Positions 9,738-20,100 of a stretch of 37,639 bases of DNA are shown here, piece after piece. Under the pieces are notes generated by a model. It made no database searches, was not told the DNA's origin, and was given only the letters and a program-made list of their open reading frames with translations. Source of the stretch: Nannochloropsis salina CCMP1776. Taxonomy: Eukaryota > Sar > Eustigmatophyceae > Eustigmatales > Monodopsidaceae. The stretch spans positions 897-38,535 of the forward strand of contig SDOX01000115.1 of the NCBI GenBank assembly GCA_004565275.1, written 5' to 3'. A program made the position numbers and the translations under genes. Each line of letters opens with the position of its first letter. Within the stretch, counting starts at the first letter, position 1.

Positions 9738-11060
9738 TCATGACAATCCATATACGTCCACCGTATCTTCGTCCTCCATTTCGAGTTGCTCAGGAGTTGT
9801 CTCCGCACTCAAGGTTACCCCGTCGAACACAAAGCGCACCGTGGCCACGTCCACACCTTTCTTCGCCGCCATCGTTTTCTTGAGCTCGCCAAAGCTTCCT
9901 TGCATTTTCATCGACACATTCTCTTGTCCTCCTCGCCATTGCAACACTAAATTTACCGTCTTGGACGCCGCAAGGGATTGCGCGCTTTTGGCGGCCTTGG
10001 CCGCCAAAACCGCCGCTCGGTCTTGGACATACACGATGTTTCCAGCCGCGCGTGGATCGTCTCCTGCCACCATGCCTACGTAGCGCGGCTGATCGAATCC
10101 TTCCAATTCCATTCCTTGATAGCTGAAGGTCAAATCCTCCGAACGCAGACCTTTGATGCGCGCGTAGGCGTCAAACACGTCCGAAAGCATGCTGTAGGTA
10201 TACACTCGGAAGGGTTGCAGCTGACGCCCCTGCATCCCTACCTTGAGCATCACTTTATCCTCAGTCGTCGTCGCTTTTTTGGGTCCCGTTTCTCCGTCCA
10301 CCAGGTCCTCCACCTCCACCGTCACATTGGCCCGCAAGGCCGCCCCCATTCGCAAGGTATCCGCCCTCAATGCTTCGAGGCGAGCCTTGGCATGTGGTCG
10401 TGCCGTCATTTCCTCCTCCGCGCTCACGTCCACGACAGCGGGTGGGGCGCCCAATCCGGGCACTGAGGTCCTGCCGTTGGGGCATGGGCCTACCCCAGGA
10501 CCTGTGGCGAGCATGGGTCGTCCGTTTCCTGTCCCATTTGGCCCCTTGCCCCTCCTTTTCCCTCCCGTGGCCGCCGGCTGTAGCGTGGTCAATTCCTCCT
10601 CTTGGATGTCCCCATCCAGATACCTGCCAATGTCGACGTCTTCCTCCTCGTCCGATGCGTCGCGACCCAACGCTTCTGTTTTCTCTCTATGTTTGCCATT
10701 CGTCGTCACCAGTAGGACCACGCCATCGTCGTCGCTTTCGTCGCTCTCAATTTCGACCACCGGGGGGGGTCTCTTGGAAGGGGAAGAGAGGGAGTGTGTT
10801 CTCGATAGACACTCCCGCCCTCGTTTTGGCCTCTTGTCTCTTCCAGGTTTACAGGGAGAAACGGGTCGGACGTCGTCGTCGTCCTCGTCGTCGCTGCTAC
10901 TGCTTTCACTCGTTCCATCGACGGCGTCTTTTCCTCGTCTTCCCAGGTCGTATGCGACGGGTTTATAGGTGAAAATACCTCCCCCATCCAAGACTTCTTC
11001 CGTCTCGCCATTTTGTTCGAAGCCTCCATCCGACGAGACCTCCGAACCGGGCGCAGCCAT
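9738..11060 (-). CDS. Protein with two SUMO-like domains (Rad60/Esc2/NIP45 type)
   Basis: Single exon, 440 aa, ATG at 11060, TGA at 9738-9740. The N-terminal 250 residues are acidic, Ser-rich and disordered, with a SUMO-interacting-motif candidate, VVEIESDESDDD, at residues 101-112. Two ubiquitin-like folds follow: about 268-345 (VMLKVGMQG, FSYQGMELEGFDQP, IVYV) and 368-440 (VNLVLQWRGGQE, VRFVFDGVTLSAETTPEQLEMEDEDTV split over its last strands). The second closely matches the Rad60-SLD/SUMO-like pattern (…F.FDG..L....TP..L.MED.D..DV). There is no C-terminal Gly-Gly, so it is not conjugated. The family supports SUMO-dependent genome stability, binding Ubc9 and restraining recombination intermediates at replication forks. 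Nuclear location is inferred from KRPKRGR-type basic clusters. Confidence 0.88.
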   Translation of the reverse strand: MAAPGSEVSSDGGFEQNGETEEVLDGGGIFTYKPVAYDLGRRGKDAVDGTSESSSSDDEDDDDVRPVSPCKPGRDKRPKRGRECLSRTHSLSSPSKRPPPVVEIESDESDDDGVVLLVTTNGKHREKTEALGRDASDEEEDVDIGRYLDGDIQEEELTTLQPAATGGKRRGKGPNGTGNGRPMLATGPGVGPCPNGRTSVPGLGAPPAVVDVSAEEEMTARPHAKARLEALRADTLRMGAALRANVTVEVEDLVDGETGPKKATTTEDKVMLKVGMQGRQLQPFRVYTYSMLSDVFDAYARIKGLRSEDLTFSYQGMELEGFDQPRYVGMVAGDDPRAAGNIVYVQDRAAVLAAKAAKSAQSLAASKTVNLVLQWRGGQENVSMKMQGSFGELKKTMAAKKGVDVATVRFVFDGVTLSAETTPEQLEMEDEDTVDVYGLS

Positions 11061-11614
11061 CTTCGAGGAACCTCGTTAAATGTCTTGTATTTGCTTCACG
11101 ATACAGTGGGGAAAAAGCCTTTTTTCCTACCCGCAGCCGGGGTGCTGCCCGTACCTCTGTCCTGTTTTCGCGAAGGAGGTGTTTTCCTACAAATAAAAGT
11201 TATGGGGGGAAACGACACCATTTGAATGGAGCAATACAAGAACGGCTGCTTGACAATCAGACACGAAGGCTCCTGTCCTCGCTTGACAAACCGCACGCCC
11301 TGGACAAAAGGATGACAAAAAGCGTTCAAGTGGCACATTATCCCCGAATGACTTGACGAAGCACGCAGCGAGGAGGCGAGCAGCACCTCAAGGGTAAATG
11401 ACACATGTCCTAATGTGCGTGTAATCGAGGGTACGCCACGTGCGCTAGGCGCTCACGAAAGTAGTTTCCTGCTCCTAACACACGGCCTGTGTGTGTGTAT
11501 GTCTGTGATGTGGTGTCACACCAGCATACCTTAAATATCACCAAAGACCTCACCATCGCCTTCCGACCCTCTTCATGTCTGCTTTCCCCCAAGGAAACGG
11601 AGAACCAATCTAAC
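11061..11614. other. Divergent promoter region
   Basis: Lies between the divergent SUMO-like-domain gene (-) and the nucleoporin-like gene (+). It contains a GTGTGTGTGTATGT stretch near 11489. An upstream non-coding exon for the nucleoporin-like gene cannot be excluded. No other gene seen. Confidence 0.5.
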
Positions 11615-14600
11615 ATGACATTTGACGTCTCCTGCAAGACCAAAAAGAAGGATTTGCCTGGCTTTCGGGATGCATGGTCCGAATTTAAGTCGGAAATCGA
11701 AGACCTCAAGGCCATCGGCTGCTTTTCCAACCCCCCTCCCCCCCCAGCGACTCTCGCAAAGCAAGTGTCTCCCAAGCCCTCTATAAACATGAGCACTCAT
11801 AACACGAAGAAGCCACAGGCCGCGTCTAGTCCTCTCAGTACTGCACCCGTCCATCACAAGTCAAGTCCTCCTTCTGTAGCCTTACAACCCAACACAGCTC
11901 CACCACCTACCAGTCCCCCAGGCGGCCCTGCTGCCTCGGCACCAACTTTGCCCCTCACAACGCAACCCGTCAGAGGTTCCACGAACGTTTTGAAAACTTC
12001 CGGGGTGGATCGCATTGCCGGCACCAGCGGCTTTGGCGCTTTTGCCCACGGTGGTGCAGGAAAGGGGGGTTCCTTTTCCTCAAATGTTGGTGGCAATTTG
12101 TTTGCAAACGCGGCAGCGGCTGTGCTGGGCAGCAATCTGGCGACGCCGGGCACCGGCTTTGGAGCCGCCACCCGTCCCTCCATTTTTGAAATTAAGCAGA
12201 CGGAGACCAATGTGTTTTCGGGGGGATATGGGGCAGGCAGGGGCAAACCCGCGTTCAGCTTTTCCTTGCCGTCTTCCCGGGAGGGAAAGGCCCCGCATTC
12301 CCCAAGCAGACGGGGGCAAAGTCGAGCACAGAACGTCCAGGACGAGGACAGCGAGGAGGAGGACGACGAAGCCGTGGGTGTGACGGAGCACGTGGAGGCG
12401 GAAGAGGGAGAGGAGGTCGCGGCCCCCGGTTCTCCGAAGGATGTGATGGACCTGGCACGAACGGGCTGTTTGGCCCCTCACACAAGTCGGGAAGCAGAGG
12501 CGAAGGGTAGCATGGGCTGCGGCTTCCCCCTGCCTCCAGGTCCCGCCCTTCCCTCGTCTGTGTCCCTTCTTAGAGCGGGCAAGGAGGGAGAAGCCAGCCA
12601 GGGTAACCCCCTGGCTCCCCTTCCCTTTCCACCCTTCAGCAGCAAGGCTCCCTCACCCTTCGCCCTGAATATGCAGAGCCGTGGCAGCGTTGGCGGCGTA
12701 GGGTCATCGCAGGGCAGTTTGAACGGCGACATCCCTGCCTCTGGCGAGAAGAGCAACAGCCACAGCGGCATGACGCATACCACTAGACAGAGCGGCCCTG
12801 GCGGGTCGAAGGCGACTCTCTCACCTTTTCCTTCCTTCCCGAGTCGACCCTTTCCCGTTTTTACAATGCCTGGGGGGAGCGAAGGGCCTGACGCAGCCTC
12901 CAAGCTCCTAGCCAATGAGGGCAACACCGCCCCCCTCCGCCCGACCTCGGACGCACCGACCCCTCCAGCAGCGCCCCTCCCTCCATTCGGCATCAAGCCT
13001 CCCCCCCCCTCTCCGTTCTCCGCGGCAACTGCCCCAGACGCACAGGAGGCGACCGTGCGGCCACGCCTTCCTGGGCCAGGACCTTTACGGGATGACACAG
13101 ATGGGGGAATGGTTGATGGAGGCAACGCGAAGGAGCATACCCGGACTTTGCTCTCCGCGTCCCCAGCGGCTGCGGCGCCCATGCCGCCCTTGTCAATGAA
13201 AGCCCCCTCTGTGTTCGGCGGGCCATCGGGCGCGAGTGCCACGACTGCCGGCAGCAGTAGCAGCAGTAGCAGCAGGACAAGTGCGGGTGTGGCTGGAAAA
13301 GCTAGTGTGGGTACGGCGCCTATGCCGCCCTTGTCAATGAAAGCCCCCTCTGTGTTCGGCGGGCCATCGGGCGCGAGTGCCACGACTGCCGGCAGCAGTA
13401 GCAGCAGCAGCAGCAGGACAAGTGCGGGTGTGGCTGGAAAAGCTAGTGTGGGTACGGCGCCTATGCCGCCCTTGTCAATGAAAGCCCCCTCTGTGTTCGG
13501 CGGGCCATCGGGACATAGCCAAACGTCCATCACCACCGGCAGGAAAGCGGTAGAAAGTGCGGGAAGAAAGACTCCAGGACACTCCGCCGCATTGCCCCCC
13601 CTGTCTGACAAGGCACCATCCCTGTTCAAGTTCTCAACCGCACCCAGTCCCTCCTCTCCTGCCACGTCCTCCTTGCCACCGCCCAAGGTGGGGAAAGAGG
13701 GTCCGGGGGAGGGCTTAGGGAAGGCGGTGATGACGGCGATGCCGGCGCCGAGCAGCAGCGGATTCTGCTTTGGCGGCGGCGGTGGTGGTGGTGGTGGTTT
13801 CTCCTTCGGAGGGGGAGACGGGACGGTGGGGGGAAAGGGAAGGCTGGGAGGGGCTGTGGGTACGGGGGGTTTCAGCTTTGGGACAGACGGTAGGACGAGC
13901 ACGAGGGTGGGGGCGCAAGACGAGGTCAGGGAGGAAGCGTTGAGGGAGGAGGGAGGGAAGGAGGAAAAGCAGGAGGACTCCAGCGCGGCGGTGGTACCGA
14001 CGGTGGGAAAAGGAGGGGGCTGGGCGCACCGAGGGGAGGGCGAGGGGAAGGAGGAGGTCGGGGTGGAGGAGGCGGAGTTTGTGGGCGCGGAGGGCGGGGC
14101 GTACGAGGAGGGGGAGGAGGGGGAGGAGGAGGAGGAGGAGGAACGCGAGGAGGAGCGGGCGAGGGCGAGTGGCGGCGTGGGAGCAGGTGCTGCGGGAGGA
14201 AGGGAAGGAGGAGATGGACCGGGTTTGTTTCGAGGAGCTGTTGGCGGCGCTGAAGGTGTTCAAGGGGAAGGGGGGACGGGCGCGGTTGTTTGAGCGGCTG
14301 AGCGAGGGGTCGGGGAGGGTGGGAAAGGAGCGGGCGGGCGAGTGGTACGTGTCGTATTTGTTCGACGAGGAGGAGGAGGAGGAGGAAGAGGAAGAGGAGG
14401 AGGAGGAAGGGGAGGAGAAGGAAGAGAGGGTCGGGGTTGAGGCGGGCGCGAAAGGGTGGGGTGCGTTGGCGTCGACGCTGTCGCAGGGGTGGAAGTGTGC
14501 GTGCTGCCTGGCGCAGAACCCGGAGGAGAAGGAGACGTGCCAGGCGTGTGAGACGGGGCGGGAGGGGGCGGTGGGGAAAGAGGGTCCGGGGGAGGGCTTA

Positions 14601-15246
14601 GGGAAGGCGGTGATGACGGCGATGCCGGCGCCGAGCAGCAGCGGATTCTGCTTTGGCGGCGGCGGTGGCGGTGGTGGTTTCTCCTTCGGAGGGGGAGACG
14701 GGACGGTGGGGGGAAAGGGAAGGCTGGGAGGGGCTGTGGGTACGGGGGGTTTCAGCTTTGGGACAGACGGTAGGACGAGCACGAGGGTGGGGGCGCAAGA
14801 CGAGATCAGGGAGGAAGCGTTGAGGGAGGAGGGAGGGAAGGAGGAAAAGCAGGAGGACTCCAGCGCGGCGGTGGTACCGACGGTGGGAAAAGGAGGGGGC
14901 TGGGCGCACCGAGGGGAGGGCGAGGGGAAGGAGGAGGTCGGGGTGGAGGAGGCGGAGTTTGTGGGCGCGGAGGGCGGGGCGTACGAGGAGGGGGAGGAGG
15001 GGGAGGAGGAGGAGGAGGAGGAACGCGAGGAGGAGCGGGCGAGGGCGAGTGGCGGCGTGGGAGCAGGTGCTGCGGGAGGAAGGGAAGGAGGAGATGGACC
15101 GGGTTTGTTTCGAGGAGCTGTTGGCGGCGCTGAAGGTGTTCAAGGGGAAGGGGGGACGGGCGCGGTTGTTTGAGCGGCTGAGCGAGGGGTCGGGGAGGGT
15201 GGGAAAGGAGCGGGCGGGCGAGTGGTACGTGTCGTATTTGTTCGAC

Positions 15247-15281
<35 letters not shown>

Positions 15282-16651
15282 GAAGGAAGAGGAGGAGAAG
15301 GAAGAGAGTGTCGGGGTCGAGGCGGGCGCGAAAGGGTGGGGTGCGTTGGCGTCGACGCTGTCGCAGGGGTGGAAGTGTGCGTGCTGCCTGGCGCAGAACC
15401 CGGAGGAGAAGGAGACGTGCCAGGCGTGTGAGACAGGGCGGTGGGGGGCGGTGGGGAAAGAGGGTCCGGGGGAGGGCTTAGGGAAGGCGGTGATGACGGC
15501 GATGCCGGCGCCGAGCAGCAGCGGATTCTGCTTTGGCGGCGGTGGTGGTGGTTTCTCCTTCGGAGGGGGAGACGGGACGGTGGGGGGAAAGGGAAGGCTG
15601 GGAGGGGCTGTGGGTACGGGGGGTTTCAGCTTTGGGACAGACGGTAGGACGAGCACCACCGAGAACGACAGGCCTCGAAGTGGAAATACCGGTGGGTTTT
15701 CATTTGTAAGCGCTCACGCTCCTACTTTGCCGGATGGCAGTGGCACCACTGAAGCGCCCGCTCGCCCGTCAATGTTCGGCAATGTATCGCATTCCTCGCA
15801 TGCTCCAGCCTCGGTGTTCGGTCCTTCCACGTCGTCGACCTACTCGGGATCTTCCCTGCACACCCCTCCCTCCTTGAGATCTTCCCTGCACACCTCTCCT
15901 TCCCCACCTGGCCCCACGACAAGTTCCTCGGTGCCGGCCTTGCTGGTACGCCCGCCGGGTCCACACCGCAGCAACAGCGACTTTGACAAGGGATGCGGGC
16001 AGGTCACGGACACAACGGGCCCGCTCGCTATGGCTTCCACGCCCCATTTGGCGGGAACGCCGCTCTCTTTAGCCTCCCCTTTGGCCACCAACGGCCCTGC
16101 TCCAAGCTCCATGGGTGTGACTCCTACAACCTCTCGCATCGCTGCGTCGCCGTTTAGAGTTGCGGAGGCTTCTGGCGCTTCATCGGGCAGAGGATTGTGG
16201 ACAGGCGGGTCTTTTGAAAATTTCAAGCCTGCGACTGCATCCTCTGTTTTCCCTTTCTTCCCCACCCAGTCACCTCGCGCTTCCCCCCCCTCCCGCCAAG
16301 CACCTAGAGAAGAAAGAGAAAAAGAGCCCTGTCATTGAAAATGGAGGAGATAGCGTCGAGACTCAGACACAGAGCTCGAATGCATCGACGTCTCCTTCTT
16401 CTTCAACTTGTCCTGCAGCTCCCTCATCCTCCTTCACTTCCTCACCCGGTGCGGTGGAACCTAGCATGAGCGTGAAGGACCTGGTAGCGTCCTTGGACGG
16501 AAGTATGAATCGGCACAGAACGGACTTGATGGGTAAAAACACGGGAAATTTGGTTTGCCATGCATTTTCAGGCATCGAAGTACTTTGTATTTTGTATGTG
16601 AGTACAAAACAAAAAAGTAAGACTACGTGTCGAGAAGGGAAAAAGAGATAA
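11615..16651 (+). CDS. FxFG nucleoporin-like protein with RanBP2-type zinc fingers
   Basis: Likely nuclear pore component with FG repeats that bind transport receptors. The first frame opens at ATG 11615 (MTFDVSCKTKKKDLPGF), then a long Ser/Pro/Gly-rich disordered region with scattered FG motifs (PSVFGG, NVFSGG, PSLFKF) and clustered FSFG/FCFG motifs. Two RanBP2-type zinc fingers, W-x-C-x2-C-x3-N-x6-C-x2-C (WKCACCLAQN…CQAC), lie at 14490-14549 and 15370-15429; this finger type binds Ran in Nup153/RanBP2. The gene holds 141-bp repeats and a tandem duplication of about 880 bp. The reading frame moves by one nucleotide within each 880-bp unit and again near a C8 run at about 16283-16290, after which KHLEKKEKKSPVIENGG continues to TAA near 16651. 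I could not decide between introns, sequence error or real shifts, so this is a gene span, not a finished protein model. Confidence 0.72.
13175..13511 (+). repeat. 141-bp coding tandem repeat (47 aa), two full units and a third start
   Basis: The ATGCCGCCCTTGTCAATG block occurs at 13181, 13322 and 13463, a strict 141-bp period. Each unit encodes MPPLSMKAPSVFGGPSG followed by a Ser-rich linker. Copies are nearly identical, indicating recent in-frame expansion of an FG-bearing module. Confidence 0.95.
13688..15655 (+). repeat. Tandem duplication of about 880 bp, two units plus partial third
   Basis: GTGGGGAAAGAGGGTCCGG begins units at 13688, 14571 and 15451, giving periods of 883 and 880 bp. 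Units 1 and 2 are almost identical through FxFG repeats, an acidic segment, a WEQVLREEG/CFEELLAALKVF segment, a Glu tract and the zinc finger. Length differences lie in GGC/GGT (Gly) and GAG (Glu) triplet runs. Unit 3 stops after GGTAGGACGAGCAC, where unique sequence resumes. Confidence 0.95.
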
Positions 16652-17123
16652 ATTAAAAGAAGTTTTAAAACTTCTCTGAAGGGTGAGCTCCTCAAAGCAC
16701 AAGAAATGACTTGCATATTATTCAGAGGCAACGATCCTTCGGAAAGACTTTCCATTGTCAGCAAAGTCAATACAGCTACTCGCATCCATTTGTTTGTTTT
16801 CGCGATTTTTTTGGCAATTATGCACATTACGATAGCTTTTCTTGACTACAGTTCTCTTTTATGACTGGTAGTGTATCGATCTTGCCCTCCAATCGAGGTC
16901 ATTCATCTCCCGTGGCTTTCGTCTCTTGATCAATCTACTGTTCAGATGGAGGACGAATACAGCGCTCACTTCTTTTGTCATTCAAAAAGATATAGCATCT
17001 CATTTGAAAAGATATGTAAAAGCCGGCGGTAGTACCGGATCAGTCGTTCGGACACGGACAGCGAACGAACGAGAAGAAGATAATTCTCCTTGAACATTTG
17101 AAAGCGCCTCTTAATGTCTGCAG
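16652..17123. other. Convergent intergenic region with 18-bp perfect palindrome
   Basis: AT-rich gap between the 3' ends of the nucleoporin-like gene (+) and SBNO (-). AGAAGTTTTAAAACTTCT at 16658-16675 is a perfect palindrome directly after the + strand stop. No gene seen. Confidence 0.7.
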
Positions 17124-20100
17124 CTATGTCAGGTCAATAATTTCACATTTAGGGTCTGCTATCAGTACTGTGGAAGCTGAAGAGGGGCGCAGGGCGACAC
17201 CTTCTGATATCTCGGGCATCGACGCCCTCGCCATTGGTTTCTTGCTGTCGCTAATTGCAAAATATTGCGTAATTGAGCGTTGCCATCGCCTCGTTAGTCC
17301 TGCAGACGTGGCTTGGAGGGAGGACGGCGACGGAGGTGCCATGTCGGTGTGTGGAAGGGTGCTACTAGGCAAGTGGTCGCTGTTCCTGGCGTCGGGGGTG
17401 GTGACAGCGTCATTGATATGCTCCTGGGTCGAATGATGTCCAGGGGCATTCCCACTACTTCTGCTTATAGAGGCGGTATCCAAGAGGGGACAAACTGCTT
17501 GAGCTGTAGATTCCATGGGGGAATGATTTGGACATCGAAGGCCTTCTTCAGAGATCTGCCGGGTTTGGCAAGACAAAGCCGCCGTCTCCGCGTCGGACCC
17601 TGTGAAATTTGAATGCCCGGGCACAGCTGCCACGGTCCCCCTCTTATTGCTACCGGTGAGACTGTCGCTCAGAGGCTTTTCAGGACAGGAAGAGATCGTG
17701 GCGGATGGTAGCGTATTGGCATGTTGGCCGGGCGTCCCTTTATCTGCCGCGAGTTTTCGGGACTCGAGCGAATGAGATTGGACGCTTAACATATAGTATG
17801 CCCATAGCTTATTGTCTAAAACGGTACCAAAAGAAGGATCTGGTGGCTTGCTCTTCCTCAGCGTCCCTCTCAGGGCATCACACTCGCCATAAGCTTTCAT
17901 CTGGCGCAACCGAAGCTGGAAGGCGTCTCCATTTTCGATGTCTTTGGTTTCCCTGTACCTACGTACAGCTGCCTCCTTCGCGGCGACCATCTCGTGCTGT
18001 CCATCATGCCTCCCAACGCCATCAATTTCGCTATTGGTCTCCTTTTCCGAAGCTTTTCGAAGTTTCCCTCGCACGACGCTTAAGTTTTTGAATGCGTCCG
18101 AATTCCAGTTCCGGCCAGGAGCCACGGCCTGGGAAGTGATTGCCCCGGTGCCTCCACCCTTCTCATGCCCCTGTCCTGCTCCACCGCTTCGGGCGCCCTC
18201 GGACTCCTGCGGTCCTCCCAAAGGAACATTGGCTTCGTGGTCTTCCTTCTCCGCTGCTGCCGCCAGCTGCTGCAGATCGTGGTCGTCGCCCCCGTCCGGG
18301 TTCACGGAGTGGATGAAGTCTTTCAAGCTCTCGATCAGTTCCTTCTCCTGCCCTTGCTTGATGCTCAACCCCACCAAACGCTCGCCCCGCGTCACACAGC
18401 GGACGACCTGGATGTCTTTGTTGTTTCGATCGATCACCACGTCCTGGATCGCCGGCCAAATCGGAACCACGGCGCCGCTCAAGACGTAGCAGGTGGAGAC
18501 CCGTCGGCCCACCGGACAAAATGTGCCCCCGTAGCTTTTGAAATGCATGGAGTTCGAAGGGTTGCACCAGCATCTATGGTCGCCTTTCACCTCGTACCGA
18601 TTTCCTTCCGCCCCGACCCGCCACCCTGCCTTTTGTCCCCGGGCATGGTGCAAACATTGGGTCATCGTCAGCTCGAAAAAACGGGTCCACCGGCGTTCTA
18701 CCATCTCCAAAAGCTTCCGAGCCGGCTTGACCTTGTTGTATTTTTCCAGCAAGTCTCTCCCGTGTAACGTGAATTCCTTGTAGTAGAATCCACCGGTTCC
18801 CCGCTCGCCCGTATTGGGGGAGATGATCTTGTATCGTTTCTGAGTTTGTGCGCCCAGGGTACCCGGCCGAAATGTGTGCCGGGAGAACGCCGACGTCACC
18901 AGCTCCAAAGCCAAGATCACCATGTCCGGATGACTGCGAAGGACGTAGAAACCTGTCCCTGTCCCATCATACAAGAACCCGTCCAATTCCACCTCGTCGT
19001 TCACGTCGTCTTTGGGCACACTGCTTGATGCTTCCGAACCTGTCTGGCCGACCATGGCACCGGCACCCCTTTTAAAAGTCGAGGCCACCGTCACGGGGCC
19101 ATTCGCCCGGGCCGCTGTCGCTGTCCCTTCTTCTTCCATCCGCAATCTTTGCAGCTTCGCGAGCCATTCGTCCCGCATGGCCAACGCCTTGGCAAAGGGG
19201 ATGCCTCGGTCCAGTTTCAACGTGTATAAAGTCAAGGGGACCCCCTGGAGTTTGATCAGCTCGTGCTTCCGGACGCTCAAGATGGACTCGGCGTACACGT
19301 CTGAGATGCCCATGTCCAGCGTCCCTTGAGACTTGGCCTCCGCCAGAATCTGGTCATGGATCACTTCGAAGAAATCGAACACCTGGTGCTGTGCTTCCAC
19401 GGTCAAAGCCAGCATGCGATTGAAGAGGCGGCTGATCGTCACGGCGGCTAAAGCCGTCGCGGAGGCCTTTGCCCTGCTGGATCCAGGGCCGTACTCGGCC
19501 CGGTCGCTAGATTCCTTGGAAAAGGGCTTGGCTAGGTCGACCAAACTCAAATTTTCGCGCAAAAACTTTTGGAACCTGCGGGTCTCGCCTTCTTGATCGG
19601 GGTGCTCCCGAATCCTCGCGGGCAAATGATTCTCCTGAATGTCCTGCTCCCCCAGGACGAAGCGGAGGAACACCTGTAGGGCTTGAAGGCCGTGCTTGGT
19701 ATCGAGGTCGTAGGTAGCCATTTCCTCCGACCCCATGCACGCCATCCGATCGCCTTGCGTCAAGGCTCCCAGCTGCCCGAGGCGTTTGGCGGCCGTCTAG
19801 GAGGTGAAAGCATTGCGTTTCCTTGTGAGAGCATGAAAGCTACGGATCGCTCTGAACCTTGGCAGAGACTTACCGCAGCAAAGCGAATTTCTCCGGGCAA
19901 GTCTGTCACGACGGTCAGGTATTCCGGCTGTTCAAAGTATCATAGAAAAGAAAAATAAGGTTGGAAGGATGGCTCCCAAGCCTAGAATACAGGACAAACC
20001 CGCCCGAGGTTGACTCACGTACCCCGGAAACTTGGTTGGAACGATGGGACCGACCGAGCTGTTGAACGAAAGAACTGCTGTTGTAAGGGATCTCCAGGGT

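Noticed and set aside
12478-15659. Several long antisense open frames (up to 474 codons) opposite the nucleoporin-like gene
   Set aside because: They are products of GC-rich, purine-biased repeats, being runs of Pro, Leu and Ser without domains.
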